A stretch of 64,000 bases of DNA from Erythrobacter sp. JK5 (lineage in GTDB: Bacteria; Pseudomonadota; Alphaproteobacteria; Sphingomonadales; Sphingomonadaceae): positions 372,001 through 436,000 of the forward strand of contig NZ_CP073577.1 of the NCBI RefSeq assembly GCF_018205975.1, read 5' to 3'. The notes beneath the pieces were generated by a model that was not told the DNA's origin, did no database searches, and saw nothing but the letters and a program-made list of their open reading frames with translations. A program made the position numbers and the translations under genes. The first letter of the stretch is position 1. Each line of letters starts with the position of its first letter. Below, in pieces: positions 35,945-45,162 of this stretch.

Positions 35945-36574
35945 CTAGTTTGCGGCTGAGCAGGGTTTGAGCGACACCGTCCAGCTACCGTCAGCCGAGC
36001 GGACAAGGCTTGCATCTGTCGTGGTGGAGGTGTCGAAACCGGGTTTGCCCCAGCCGGTATAGCCGCGAATATTCGCGCAGTCCGGACCGACCCATCCGGC
36101 GAACTCTGTCGCTGCGAAATCCTCCATCCCGAACCGCGCTTGCTGGGCGAACGCTCCGTCCTCGCCGCGTTCGTAGACGAAGCTGCCCGAGCCGGAGCCA
36201 TCGCCGGTCTCGTCGGGATTCACGACGATCAGGTGGCTCCCGGACGAACTGAAGTTAGGCTCTGCCGGAAGAGTCAGCTGCGCGCCGCTCTCCGTATCGA
36301 TCAGCAGGTATTCGCTGCCTTCATGGTAGAGCTTGTGGATCAGCGCATAGCCTACCGGAGCCTGATCGACGCGCCTGAAATCGACGCAATCGTCGCTGCT
36401 GCAGGAACCGTTTGCGACATTGCGCGGCTCGAAGGTCAGATCGCCCGCGGCGGTTTCGACAACCAGCCGGGCGCTCGTTTCGGCTCCGCTTTGCCCGGCG
36501 ATCGAGCTGGGCGAATGGCATCCTGCAAGGGCAGCAGTCAGGATCGGCGCAAGGATCGCGGGCAGTCGCTTCAA
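35945..36574 (-). CDS. Lipoprotein of unknown function
   Basis: The product has 209 residues. A signal peptide and lipobox (ILTAALAGCHSP, Cys about 19) predict a lipid-anchored envelope protein. The mature part has several Cys (NGSCSSDDCVDF, VGPDCANIRG, LKPCSAAN) that could form disulfides, and is otherwise acidic and Ser/Gly-rich. No family recognised. It lies 11 bases upstream of the M23 gene, so the two are probably expressed together and may both serve cell-wall maintenance. Confidence 0.72.
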   Translation of the reverse strand: MKRLPAILAPILTAALAGCHSPSSIAGQSGAETSARLVVETAAGDLTFEPRNVANGSCSSDDCVDFRRVDQAPVGYALIHKLYHEGSEYLLIDTESGAQLTLPAEPNFSSSGSHLIVVNPDETGDGSGSGSFVYERGEDGAFAQQARFGMEDFAATEFAGWVGPDCANIRGYTGWGKPGFDTSTTTDASLVRSADGSWTVSLKPCSAAN

Positions 36575-36649
36575 GTCAGGGACTCCTTATCGAAGACAAG
36601 GAGTTATGCCATTTAACGTGCCAACTCAATCGCTTTGGTGGAGGGCCGT

Positions 36650-37660
36650 TCAGACCCCCACCACCGTCTGCTCGATCGAGCCGAAGATCGAGTGGTTGTC
36701 CTTGTCGCGCATCTCGACCTTCACCGTGTCGCCCGGCTGCATGAAACGGGTCTTCGCCTCGCCGTCGCGGATCGTTTCGATCATGCGGATTTCGGCGATG
36801 CACGAATAGCCGAGCCCGCCTTCGCTGACCGGCTTGCCCGGGCCGCCATCCGCGCCCTTGTTCGAGATCGTGCCCGAACCGATGATCGAGCCCGCGCCAA
36901 GGCTCCGGGTCTTTGCGGCATGCGCGACCAACTGGGCGAGGCTGAAGGTCGCATCGACCCCGGCCTCGGCGCGGCCGAACGGCTCGCCATTGTAATCGAC
37001 CATCAGCGGCAGGTGGATCAGCGAATCCTTCCACGCATCGCCCAGCTCGTCGGGCGTCACCGCGACCGGCGAAAAGGCGCTGGCGGGCTTTGACTGGAAG
37101 AAGCCGAAGCCTTTGGCGAGTTCTCCGGGGATCAGGCCGCGCAGGCTCACATCGTTGACCAGCATCACCAGTTTGATGTGGCTGGCCGCGTCTTCTGCCG
37201 ACACGCCCATCGGCACGTCGTCGACGATCACCGCGACCTCGCCTTCCATGTCGCAGCCCCACGCGATATCGCCCAGCGGGATGTCCGCGCGCGGCGGCAG
37301 GAAGCCGTCGCTGCCGCCCTGATACATCAGCGGATCGTGATAGAAGCTCTCCGGAACCTCGGCCCCGCGCGCCTGCCGCACCAGCTCGACGTGGTTGATA
37401 TAGGCCGATCCGTCCGCCCATTGATAGGCGCGCGGCAGCGGCGAATGTGCCTGACGTTCGTGAAACCGCTCGCACGGTACCGCCTCGTGCTCGACATCGC
37501 GCGCCAGCACCTCGAGCTCTGGTGCGACCCGCGCCCAATTGTCGAGCGCAGCCTGCATCGTCGGCGCGATATAGCCCGCGGCACAGCAGCGGGTGAGATC
37601 CTTGGATACGACGACGAGCTTGCCGTCACGGGTGCCATCGTTGAGCGTTGCAAGTTTCAT
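36650..37660 (-). CDS. Fumarylacetoacetate hydrolase family protein
   Basis: The product has 336 residues, starting at MKLATLNDGTRDGKLVVVSK. The N-terminal part matches the cap seen in bacterial fumarylacetoacetases. The FAH core carries metal ligands in WGCDMEGEVAVIVDD (Asp, Glu), further conserved blocks in LVNDVSLR and SKPASAFSP, and GSGTISNKG. It hydrolyses fumarylacetoacetate or a close analogue to fumarate and acetoacetate. The start overlaps the stop of maiA by four bases (ATGA), making a gcdH-maiA-FAH operon. With maiA next door, the tyrosine/homogentisate pathway is the likely use, although homogentisate dioxygenase is not in the window. Confidence 0.9.
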   Translation of the reverse strand: MKLATLNDGTRDGKLVVVSKDLTRCCAAGYIAPTMQAALDNWARVAPELEVLARDVEHEAVPCERFHERQAHSPLPRAYQWADGSAYINHVELVRQARGAEVPESFYHDPLMYQGGSDGFLPPRADIPLGDIAWGCDMEGEVAVIVDDVPMGVSAEDAASHIKLVMLVNDVSLRGLIPGELAKGFGFFQSKPASAFSPVAVTPDELGDAWKDSLIHLPLMVDYNGEPFGRAEAGVDATFSLAQLVAHAAKTRSLGAGSIIGSGTISNKGADGGPGKPVSEGGLGYSCIAEIRMIETIRDGEAKTRFMQPGDTVKVEMRDKDNHSIFGSIEQTVVGV

Positions 37661-38301
37661 CGGTTTCTCTCGGGATTGTCGGGTTGATTATCGGGATGCG
37701 CGCGCCGGAAAGCGGGCAGGGCAAGGCACGCCGCCTCGATCCGCGCGATATGCGGGTGATCGGTAAAGTCGTATTCAAAGCGCTGCGCGTTGTAGACCTG
37801 CGGCAGCAGCACGACTTCGAACAGGCCCGGTGTATCGAACAGGAAGTCGCCTGTGCCCAGCTGCGCCAGCCGCGCTTCGACCGGGATCAGCGTGCGCGCG
37901 AGCCAGTGGCGATACCAGGTGCCGATCTCGTCCTGCGTCTTGCCGTATTGCTCCTTGAGATACTTCAGCACTGGCAGGTTGAGCGGCGCGTGCAGCTCGG
38001 TCGCGATCGCATAGGCCATTTCGCGCGCGGTGTAGCGTTGCTCGATGTCCTTCGGCAGCAACGGCGGATCGGGATAGGCCTCGTCGAGCCATTCGATCAG
38101 CGCCATCGACTGCGACCGGTCGCGGCCGTCGGCCTCGAGCATCGGCACCGATCCGAACGGGTTGCGACTGGTGAAGGCCTCGCCCTTTTGCTCGGCTTCG
38201 AGCAGGTTGACGGGGATGTTCTCGAATTCGAGTCCCTTGAGTTCAAGCGCGATCCTGAGGCGGTACGAGGTCGAGGACCGGTAGTAACCGTAAAGCCGCA
38301 T
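37657..38301 (-). CDS. maiA: Maleylacetoacetate isomerase (zeta-class glutathione transferase)
   Basis: The product has 214 residues. The zeta-class signature SSTSYRLRIALELKGL gives the glutathione-activating Ser pair near the N-terminus. FGSVPMLEADG contains the cis-Pro of the thioredoxin fold. The C-terminal all-alpha domain contains NLPVLKYL and a long helical stretch. The enzyme isomerises maleylacetoacetate to fumarylacetoacetate using glutathione. Its start shares one base with the gcdH stop and its stop overlaps the FAH start, so it is translated as the middle gene of the operon. Confidence 0.93.
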   Translation of the reverse strand: MRLYGYYRSSTSYRLRIALELKGLEFENIPVNLLEAEQKGEAFTSRNPFGSVPMLEADGRDRSQSMALIEWLDEAYPDPPLLPKDIEQRYTAREMAYAIATELHAPLNLPVLKYLKEQYGKTQDEIGTWYRHWLARTLIPVEARLAQLGTGDFLFDTPGLFEVVLLPQVYNAQRFEYDFTDHPHIARIEAACLALPAFRRAHPDNQPDNPERNR

Positions 38302-39476
38302 CAGAACGCCGCGATCCCCGTCACGGCCCGACCCAAGATCAGCGCGTGCACATCGTGTGTGCCTTCGTAGGTGTTGACCGTCTCCAGGTTCACCGCGTGG
38401 CGGATCACCTGGTATTCCTCGCTAATGCCGTTGCCGCCATGCATGTCGCGCGCCTGCCGGGCGATATCGAGCGCCTTGCCGACATTGTTGCGCTTGACGA
38501 TCGAGATCATGTCGGGGGCGAAGCGGCCTTCGTCCATCAGGCGACCGACGCGCAAGGAAGCCTGCAGGCCCAGCGCGATATCGCTCATCATGTCGGCGAG
38601 CTTCTTCTGGTAGAGTTGCGTCCCCGCCAGCGGGCGGCCGAACTGCTTGCGGTCTAGCCCGTATTGCCGCGCCGCGTGGAGGCAGAATTCCGCTGCGCCC
38701 ATCGCGCCCCAGCTGATGCCGTAGCGCGCGCGGTTGAGGCAGCCGAACGGGCCCTTGAGGCCCTGCACATCGGGCAGCAGCGCGTCGGCGGGCAGCTTCA
38801 CCTCGTCCATCACGATCATGCCGGTGGTCGAGGCGCGGAGCGAAATCTTGCCTTCGATCTTGGGCGCCGAAAGGCCCTTCATCCCTTTCTCGAGGATAAA
38901 GCCGCGAATGCCGCCGCCGTGTTCTTCCGACTTGGCCCAGACCACGAAAACGTCGGCAAAGGGCGAGTTGGAGATCCACGTTTTCGAGCCGGAGATCACG
39001 TATCCGTCGCCGTCCTTCCTCGCGACAGTCTTCATGCCCGCCGGGTCGGAGCCGGCATCGGGCTCGGTCAGGCCGAAACAGCCTATCAGCTCGCCACTGG
39101 CGAGGCCGGGGAGGTATTTGCGCTTCTGCTCTTCGGAGCCGTAGGCGTAGATCGGGTGCATCACGAGGCTGGACTGCACGCTCGCCATCGAACGATAGCC
39201 GCTGTCGACCCGCTCGATCTCGCGCGCGATCAGGCCGTAGGCGACATAGCTCGCGCCGACACCGCCATATTCCTCGGGGATGGTCGCGCCAAGCAGGCCC
39301 GCCTGTCCCATCAGCGGGAACAGTTCGGGCGCGGAGGTCTCCTCGCGAAACGCCTCGATCACGCGCGGTTGCAACTCGGACTGCGCGAAGGCGTGCGCGG
39401 TGTCGCGGATCATTCGCTCGTCTTCGGTCAGCTGGCTTTCGAGGTCGAACGGGTCTTCCCAATTGAACGGGACCAT
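38301..39476 (-). CDS. gcdH: Glutaryl-CoA dehydrogenase-type acyl-CoA dehydrogenase
   Basis: The product has 391 residues, starting at [20 protein letters not shown]. The N-terminal pattern, [22 protein letters not shown] (the Arg that binds the distal carboxylate), [13 protein letters not shown] and [10 protein letters not shown] for FAD, and the catalytic Glu in [16 protein letters not shown] are those of GcdH rather than short-chain acyl-CoA dehydrogenases. It oxidises and decarboxylates glutaryl-CoA to crotonyl-CoA in lysine and tryptophan breakdown. It is first in the operon with maiA and FAH, so two amino-acid pathways share one transcript. Confidence 0.92.
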   Translation of the reverse strand: MVPFNWEDPFDLESQLTEDERMIRDTAHAFAQSELQPRVIEAFREETSAPELFPLMGQAGLLGATIPEEYGGVGASYVAYGLIAREIERVDSGYRSMASVQSSLVMHPIYAYGSEEQKRKYLPGLASGELIGCFGLTEPDAGSDPAGMKTVARKDGDGYVISGSKTWISNSPFADVFVVWAKSEEHGGGIRGFILEKGMKGLSAPKIEGKISLRASTTGMIVMDEVKLPADALLPDVQGLKGPFGCLNRARYGISWGAMGAAEFCLHAARQYGLDRKQFGRPLAGTQLYQKKLADMMSDIALGLQASLRVGRLMDEGRFAPDMISIVKRNNVGKALDIARQARDMHGGNGISEEYQVIRHAVNLETVNTYEGTHDVHALILGRAVTGIAAF

Positions 39477-39584
39477 GCCCGAGGGGGGCTGCTCGAAGAC
39501 TGGCCGAACTTGTGGGGGGCGTTCACTGGTTACTCCTGAAACCTGTTCATTCCACCTCTCGCAGGCTTGGCGGCGTGCCGCAAG

Positions 39585-39621
39585 AAAAAGGCGAGCGCGG
39601 GGACCGGCCCCGGCTCGCCTT
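39585..39621 (-). terminator. Intrinsic terminator after the receiver gene
   Basis: On the minus strand AAGGCGAGC (39621-39613) pairs perfectly with GCTCGCCTT (39596-39588) around a GC-rich loop that can itself pair, followed by a T tract at 39589-39585. It lies 24 bases after the stop of the gene at 39645. Confidence 0.8.
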
Positions 39622-39644
39622 GTCGAACGTTGCGGTGCACCGGC

Positions 39645-40001
39645 TCAGGCCGCGGCGAGCACCTCGTTCACGGCATCCAGCATTGCTGCGGGCGGGCACG
39701 GCTTTTCCAGCGTGGTCGCGGTCGGAAAATGCGCTTCGACCTCGGCACGAGAGTGCCGACCCGAATGGAAAATGATGGGTACGTTTTCGGCGGCAAGCTT
39801 CTGTGCGAGAGGAAACACGATGCCATCGTCGAGCTGGATATCAAGGATCGCGAGATCGGGTTTCTCTTTCTGGAACGCGAGCATGGCCGACGAAATGCCG
39901 CTGTGCGGACCTTCGACGGAGAAACCCGCTTCCGCGACCGTGTCGCACAGGTCAATACCGATAATCATCTCGTCTTCCGCGACCAGTATGCGTCCGCTCA
40001 T
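39645..40001 (-). CDS. Stand-alone response-regulator receiver domain
   Basis: The product has 118 residues: only a CheY-like receiver, with no output domain. The acidic pocket is in RILVAEDEMI, the phospho-acceptor Asp in LAILDIQLDDG, the Ser/Thr switch in IIFHSGRHS, and the Lys in LEKPCPP. Such short receivers in alphaproteobacteria often act as phosphate sinks or shuttle partners of HWE/HisKA2 kinases, but no kinase gene is adjacent. It stands alone and is followed by its own terminator. Confidence 0.88.
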   Translation of the reverse strand: MSGRILVAEDEMIIGIDLCDTVAEAGFSVEGPHSGISSAMLAFQKEKPDLAILDIQLDDGIVFPLAQKLAAENVPIIFHSGRHSRAEVEAHFPTATTLEKPCPPAAMLDAVNEVLAAA

Positions 40002-40064
40002 CGCGCCCTCCCGAATGTTATCGTTTCTCCTAACACGGATCGGGCACTTTTGTTCCGGAAAACC

Positions 40065-40658
40065 TCACCCGTTCTGGCCGAATCTTGCTGCGAAACCGGA
40101 TTCATCTCCTGCTGCCAGCAGTTTGGCCTGTTCAACCCAATTGTCGCGGCTGATGCGGCCCTTGAACCGCCCAAGCTGTGCATCGATGCGCTCGACGTCC
40201 GAATCGGTCCACGCGGCGATCTGGGCGAAGGTTGTGATGCCCTGCTCGTGAAGCACCGTCGCGAGCTTCGGGCCGAGCCCCTTGATGGTGGTCAGATCGT
40301 CGGCGGCAGTTGCCGGGGCTGTGGCCGGGGAGGGGGCCGGAGTTGGGGCGGGCGGAACCGGATCGCCTACAGTCGGCGCGACCGAAACGCCGGCCTCCGC
40401 ATCGGCGACCGCTCCGGCGGCGGCGATCGTGTCGGAATTGGCGTTGGCCGACGTCGGCCCGAAATCCTGTTCGACCGATCGCGGTGCGTCGATCAGTGCC
40501 TGGTTGCGCTGGGCCCGCGCGGCGCCTTCGTCGAGCACGTCCTTGCGGTCGCGGTCCACAACGCTGGTCTTGCGATTGACGAAGTAAAACAGCGCCACCA
40601 GCAACAGGAGGACGGCAAGCCCGGCGAGGACATAGGGTAGGGCTTCGTTGAAAGTCAT
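40065..40658 (-). CDS. Membrane-anchored helix-hairpin-helix protein
   Basis: The product has 197 residues. One N-terminal membrane helix (VLAGLAVLLLLVALFYFV) is followed by a charged segment, a Pro/Ala-rich linker (PPAPTPAPSPATAPATA), and a C-terminal helix-hairpin-helix domain (LTTIKGLGPKLATVLHEQGI, TFAQIAAW). That H3TH type is common in small alphaproteobacterial membrane proteins and in ribosomal-protein L21-like fusions; binding to nucleic acid or to another protein is possible. Function unknown. Confidence 0.75.
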   Translation of the reverse strand: MTFNEALPYVLAGLAVLLLLVALFYFVNRKTSVVDRDRKDVLDEGAARAQRNQALIDAPRSVEQDFGPTSANANSDTIAAAGAVADAEAGVSVAPTVGDPVPPAPTPAPSPATAPATAADDLTTIKGLGPKLATVLHEQGITTFAQIAAWTDSDVERIDAQLGRFKGRISRDNWVEQAKLLAAGDESGFAARFGQNG

Positions 40659-40749
40659 GAATCGGAACCTCGGATTGGGATGATGTCGGCGCGCCCCTTA
40701 GCAGGGCATGGGCGGCCCGCCCAAGCCCTTCGATAAGAGGCTCACAGAC

Positions 40750-40784
40750 AAACGGACGGCACGTCGGGAAACGTGCCGCCCGTG
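40750..40784 (-). terminator. Probable intrinsic terminator after the vWA gene
   Basis: The arms 40752-40764 and 40771-40783 pair over 12 of 13 positions around a CGGGAA loop, followed on the minus strand by TTTGT. It lies about 30 bases after the stop of the gene at 40814. Confidence 0.65.
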
Positions 40785-40813
40785 TATTCGGTTCCGGTTG
40801 CGGAAGGAGGAGG

Positions 40814-42508
40814 TCAGCCGCCCTTCATGCTGGCCGCAAGGGCGTTGAGCTGGAGGAATTCCTGCCGCCAGAAATCGTCCTGTCTCCCGGCCAGAGCACC
40901 GACATCGTCATGGTCGAAGCCCTGCATCTTCTCGTCGCCGCGCAGGATCTGTCCGAATGCGGCGACCGCGGCAGCGAAGGCAAAGTCGCCGCGCGGCGCG
41001 CGCGCCGCTTTCAGCTGATCGCTGGTAACCACGTAATCGATCAGTTTCGACGTATCGCCATCGGGCAGCTTGTAGCGCAGTTTCACATGCGCCGCCTCGG
41101 CCATCCTGCGGGCGGCTTCGGATTGCGGCGCGTCTTCGTAGCGGCGCGGCGCGATCCAGCCCCTGGCCCCGGTCGGCACCACCTCGTAGATCGCCGTGAC
41201 CTGATGCCCTGCGCCGATATCGCCGGCATCGACCCGGTCGTTGTCGAAATCCTCTTCGCGCAGCGCGCGGTTTTCGTAGCCGACGAGGCGGTATTGCGAG
41301 ATCACCGCCGGGTTGAATTCCACCTGGATCTTCACGTCCTTGGCAATGGTGAACAGGGTCGAGCTCATTTCATCGCCGAGCACCTTCTTCGCTTCGAGCG
41401 CGGTGTCGATATAAGCGTAGTTGCCGTTCCCGTGATTGGCGATCTGCTCCATCATCGTTTCATTGTAATTGCCCGTGCCGAACCCGAGCGTGGTGAGCGT
41501 GATGTTGCGGTCGCGATAGCCTTCGATCATCTCGACCAGCGCCTTCTGGTCCGACACGCCGACGTTGAAATCGCCATCGGTGGCGAGGATCACGCGGTTG
41601 ACGCCGCCCTCGATAAAATTGTCTTCGGCGATGTTGTAGGCCAGCTGGAGCCCCGCGCCGCCGGCGGTCGAGCCGCCCGCCGACAGCTCGTCGAGCGCGC
41701 GGCGGATCTTCTTCACATCGTTGGTGGGTTCGAGCACCAGTCCCGCAGCCCCGGCATAGACAACGATCGAGACGCGGTCCTTCGCGGACAGTTCGCCGGC
41801 AAGGCCGGACAGCGCGGTCTTGACCAGCGGCAGCTTGTCGGGGCTGGCCATCGATCCCGAAACATCCATCAGGAACACGAGGTTCGCCGGCGGGCGTTCG
41901 GCGCGGTCGATATCGTAACCGCGCAGCCCGATGCGCATCAGGTAGGTGTCGGCGTTCCACGGCGTCTTCGCGACATCGGTGGTGACGGTGAACGGCTGCG
42001 ACCGGTCGGTCGGGCGATCGTAATCGTAGCGGAAATAGTTGATCATCTCCTCGGTCCGCACAGCGGCCTGCGGCGGCATCGTGCCCTGCGTCAGGAACCG
42101 GCGGGCATTGGCATAAGCCCCGGTGTCGACATCGACCGAGAAGGTCGAGACCGGCTCGGCGCTGGTCAGCTTGACCGGCGAGACCTCCTCGCCGTCATAG
42201 CGCTCGCGGCCCGGATCGGTGGCGACAACGACCGGCGGGACGAAGCCCGGTGCGGGCGCAATGGCAGGGGCGACCCGCATGGCTCGCGATTCCTGCGCCT
42301 GATTGGCTACGCGCGATCCGGTGACGACAACCGCGTTGTCTGCGGTTGAGGCCCGTGGCGGCGGCGGAGGTGGTGGAGGGGGAGGCGGTGCCTCGGTCGT
42401 GCTGTCAACGGGCTTGCCGGTGCTCGCGATCTCACCGCTTTGCTGCGCGGCGCATCCCGCGATTGCAACGCCCAAAACTAAAACGCTGGCCAGTTTCCAC
42501 GCACGCAT
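40814..42508 (-). CDS. von Willebrand factor A lipoprotein with DUF3520-type C-terminus (YfbK-like)
   Basis: The product has 564 residues. A lipobox (LGVAIAGCAAQ) predicts lipid anchoring. An 11-Pro run (about residues 41-51) and a short segment NAVVVTGSRV follow. The YfbK-type N-terminal region (STFSVDVDTGAYANARRFL) leads to a vWA domain whose MIDAS is complete (FLMDVSGSM, GGSTAGG, ILATDGDFNVG). The C-terminal part (FNPAVISQYRLVGYENR) is the DUF3520-like domain. Metal-dependent protein binding at the cell envelope is expected; the partner is unknown. Single gene with its own terminator. Confidence 0.88.
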   Translation of the reverse strand: MRAWKLASVLVLGVAIAGCAAQQSGEIASTGKPVDSTTEAPPPPPPPPPPPRASTADNAVVVTGSRVANQAQESRAMRVAPAIAPAPGFVPPVVVATDPGRERYDGEEVSPVKLTSAEPVSTFSVDVDTGAYANARRFLTQGTMPPQAAVRTEEMINYFRYDYDRPTDRSQPFTVTTDVAKTPWNADTYLMRIGLRGYDIDRAERPPANLVFLMDVSGSMASPDKLPLVKTALSGLAGELSAKDRVSIVVYAGAAGLVLEPTNDVKKIRRALDELSAGGSTAGGAGLQLAYNIAEDNFIEGGVNRVILATDGDFNVGVSDQKALVEMIEGYRDRNITLTTLGFGTGNYNETMMEQIANHGNGNYAYIDTALEAKKVLGDEMSSTLFTIAKDVKIQVEFNPAVISQYRLVGYENRALREEDFDNDRVDAGDIGAGHQVTAIYEVVPTGARGWIAPRRYEDAPQSEAARRMAEAAHVKLRYKLPDGDTSKLIDYVVTSDQLKAARAPRGDFAFAAAVAAFGQILRGDEKMQGFDHDDVGALAGRQDDFWRQEFLQLNALAASMKGG

Positions 42509-42599
42509 CGCACACTCCCCTCATTACCCGGGGCAAAGCTCTGCCGAAGCGAGTGAATAGCGACTGAATGCTCTGTAAGGGCGATGAAATGTGGCCGCT

Positions 42600-43416
42600 T
42601 CAAATATCCGAAACTGCGGCATCGGGAGACACGTTCTTGCGAAACAGCACGCGATCGTCCTCGCCAAATCCGCGTTTCCAGATCACGTAGCCATAAGCTG
42701 CAAGGATCGCCGGAATGCCGACCAGCAGCTCAATCCATTCGGGCAGCAGCGTGAACGCGAAACCGATCACCACCGCCGGGCCGGTCGCCCACACCAGCCC
42801 CCAGCGCCAGTTGCTCACCGGTGCCTTGAGCAGGGTCTTGAGCACCAGCGCCTTGATCAGGCTCGACGCGCCGAGCGCCAGGAACAGCGCCAGCGCGGCC
42901 CCCGCCGCCTTGAAGCCTTCCCCGAGTTCGAGATGTTCGGCGAGCAGGATCAACGCCACCGTCAGCACGCCCTGGAGCGTGATGATCCCGATCGAGATCG
43001 CAAGGTTTCGCTTGCGCGCGATGTAGACCAGCACGCTTTCCGACACGACCGCCATCGACCCGGCAACCTCGGCCATCAGCAGCAGCGCAAGCGCGCCGGT
43101 GCCGCCGACGATCGCCGGCCCGCCGAGCCCCATCACCGCTTCGCCCGGGATCGCCAGCGCGAGTGCGATTCCAAGCTGCAGCGCGATGATCCAGAACCCC
43201 ACCTGCCGCACCTGCGCCGCGATCGCGGTCATGTTGCCGATCTTGAGGTTCTTGGTGATGACCGGGGAAAGGATCGGCTCGAAACTCGATTTGAGTTTCT
43301 GCGGCAGGCTCGTGACCTCCTTGGCGAAGAAGTAGATGCCGACTGCTGCCGCCGAAGTGAACTGGCCGAGCAGGAAGATGTCGAGCAGCCGCGTGCCGCG
43401 TTCGATGACGTCCGCC
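42600..43416 (-). CDS. Polysaccharide flippase, C-terminal part (frameshifted)
   Basis: This is the second half of the gene starting at 44143. After the break near 43416 the frame reads DVIERGTRLLDIFLLGQFTS and continues through about six hydrophobic helices (for example AEVAGSMAVVSESVLVYIA, GLVWATGPAVVIGFAF) to the TGA stop at 42600. There is no plausible start codon at the junction; the first ATG is about 70 codons in. As part of the restored 514-residue protein it forms the C-terminal bundle of a MOP-superfamily exporter. Confidence 0.65.
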
Positions 43417-44143
43417 CGATCAGCGGCAGCGCGCGGGCGGTCATCTTGCCGAGATAGCGCGGGCGCGGTCGCCACCCGCGCGGCAGGCCAAAGGTACGGA
43501 AGAACGACCACGCGGCGGTCAGCAGCCCGGCATAGATCGAAGCGAGAAAGGCGAGGGCGAGGCCACCGTCGCTGACCGCGGGAATGAAGAAGAACGCCCC
43601 GACCGCGATCGAGCGGGTCCACGGCTCGACGATCGCCCGCGCCCGCACGGTGGTGGCGATATCGTAGCGATAGGCCTGCGCCGCCAGCAGGATTTCGGTG
43701 AGCGCGAAAGCAGGGACGGCGGCGATCATCCAGATGTCGAATTCACTGCTGGTACCGCTCGGGAAGACGATCACCGGGAACAGCAACAGGATCGCGCAGG
43801 CGACCAGCGAGATCAGCAGCGAGGCCAGCATCCCGTCGAACACGAGGTTCGATTGCGGGGCGTGATCCGCCGCGCGAGCGTCTGACCCTTCGGTAAGGCG
43901 CTGCGCCAGCCCGCGCTTTTCCCCGAGCGCGCAGACCAGCGCGAGGACCTCGATGATCACGAAGGCCGAGGCGAAGCGCCCCATGTCTTCGACCCCGTAC
44001 AGGCGGTAGCCGATGAACAGGAACGGGATGTTGCCGAGCAGCCGGATGACGAAGCCGAGCGTATTCGTGCGCCCGCCCCTGGCCAGCGTCGCCATGTCGT
44101 CGCCACCGGTGGCGGGTTGCGGTTGCGCCTTGGCGTCGGTCAT
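43229..44143 (-). CDS. Polysaccharide flippase (Wzx/MATE-like), N-terminal part (frameshifted)
   Basis: The ATG at 44143 overlaps the gpsA stop by four bases. Membrane helices are recognisable (GFVIRLLGNIPFLFIGYRLYG, ASLLISLVACAILLLFPVIV). After ARALPLIG the frame turns into an Arg/Ser-rich nonsense tail, while the correct sequence continues one frame over. Adding one base to the C run at 43415-43417 (G on the coding strand) restores a 514-residue protein, normal for oligosaccharide/lipopolysaccharide flippases that move lipid-linked sugars across the inner membrane. Third gene of the tsaD-gpsA operon. Confidence 0.65.
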   Translation of the reverse strand: MTDAKAQPQPATGGDDMATLARGGRTNTLGFVIRLLGNIPFLFIGYRLYGVEDMGRFASAFVIIEVLALVCALGEKRGLAQRLTEGSDARAADHAPQSNLVFDGMLASLLISLVACAILLLFPVIVFPSGTSSEFDIWMIAAVPAFALTEILLAAQAYRYDIATTVRARAIVEPWTRSIAVGAFFFIPAVSDGGLALAFLASIYAGLLTAAWSFFRTFGLPRGWRPRPRYLGKMTARALPLIGRTSSNAARGCSTSSCSASSLRRQQSASTSSPRRSRACRRNSNRVSSRSFPRSSPRTSRSAT

Positions 44144-45162
44144 TCGCCGTTGTCTGTCTGTTCGGCGCGCAGGGGGCGGGCGAGCAGCCTGGCAACGACC
44201 TCGCGCGTGTTTTCGCCCTCGAGGATGGCATGGACGGCCATCACGATCGGCATGGCGATATCGCGCTCCTGGGCCAGCCTGGCCAGCACCGGCGCGGTAT
44301 GCGCGCCTTCGGCTACGGTGGTGCGATCGGCCATCAGGTCGGCGGCGCTCTGGCCCTCGCCGAGCGCCTTGCCGAGCGAGAAGTTGCGGCTCGACGTCGA
44401 AGAGCAGGTCAGCACCAGGTCACCGAGCCCGCACAGCCCTGCGAGCGTTTCCGCCCGCGCACCCAGCGCCTCGCCGAAACGCAGCATTTCGGCATAACCG
44501 CGCGCTATCAGCGCGGCGCGTGCGTTCTGGCCGAGCGCAAGGCCGTCGACCAGGCCACACGCGATGGCGAGCACATTCTTGATCGCTCCGCCGATCTCCG
44601 CTCCAACCACGTCGTCGGTGAAATACGGGCGGAAAGCCGGCCGGGCGATGGCGGGCTTGAGCCGCTCCCACTGAGCTTCGCCGCCACCGCAGGCGAGGGT
44701 GACCGCGGTGGGCAGCCCGGCGGCAACTTCATGCGCGAAGGTCGGTCCCGAAAGGACCGCGATGGTGCTGTCGGGGCAGGCCGAGCGCGCGACATCGTTC
44801 ATCAGATGCCCGGTCCCGGCTTCGATCCCCTTCGAACACAGCACCAGATCGCGGGGAGTGTTCGGCAGTTGGCTCAACACCTTGCCGAGCACCTGTGCCG
44901 GGGTGACGCCAAGGACGATGTCGAGCGTGGCGAATTCGCCGAGATCCCCGGTGGCGCGTATGCCCGGCGCAAGCTCGGCGCTGGGCAGGTAGACAGGGTT
45001 CCTGCGTTCGGCATTGATCGCCGCGACCACCTCGGGCTCGTAAGCCCACAGCAGGACCTCGCGCCCGTCGCTGGCAAGCATCTGCGCCAGCGCGGTGCCC
45101 CACGCTCCTGCGCCGACGACACCGATCGTCTCCCGATCGTCCCGAGTGTTTCGAAGGGTCAT
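44140..45162 (-). CDS. gpsA: NAD(P)H-dependent glycerol-3-phosphate dehydrogenase
   Basis: The product has 340 residues, starting at MTLRNTRDD; the ATG overlaps the tsaD stop by four bases. The nucleotide site is [16 protein letters not shown]. The catalytic Lys is in [17 protein letters not shown], and a further conserved block is [16 protein letters not shown]. It reduces dihydroxyacetone phosphate to sn-glycerol 3-phosphate for phospholipid synthesis. The tsaD-gpsA pair, divergent from hemC, is a common alphaproteobacterial arrangement. Its own stop overlaps the start of the flippase gene. Confidence 0.95.
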   Translation of the reverse strand: MTLRNTRDDRETIGVVGAGAWGTALAQMLASDGREVLLWAYEPEVVAAINAERRNPVYLPSAELAPGIRATGDLGEFATLDIVLGVTPAQVLGKVLSQLPNTPRDLVLCSKGIEAGTGHLMNDVARSACPDSTIAVLSGPTFAHEVAAGLPTAVTLACGGGEAQWERLKPAIARPAFRPYFTDDVVGAEIGGAIKNVLAIACGLVDGLALGQNARAALIARGYAEMLRFGEALGARAETLAGLCGLGDLVLTCSSTSSRNFSLGKALGEGQSAADLMADRTTVAEGAHTAPVLARLAQERDIAMPIVMAVHAILEGENTREVVARLLARPLRAEQTDNGE

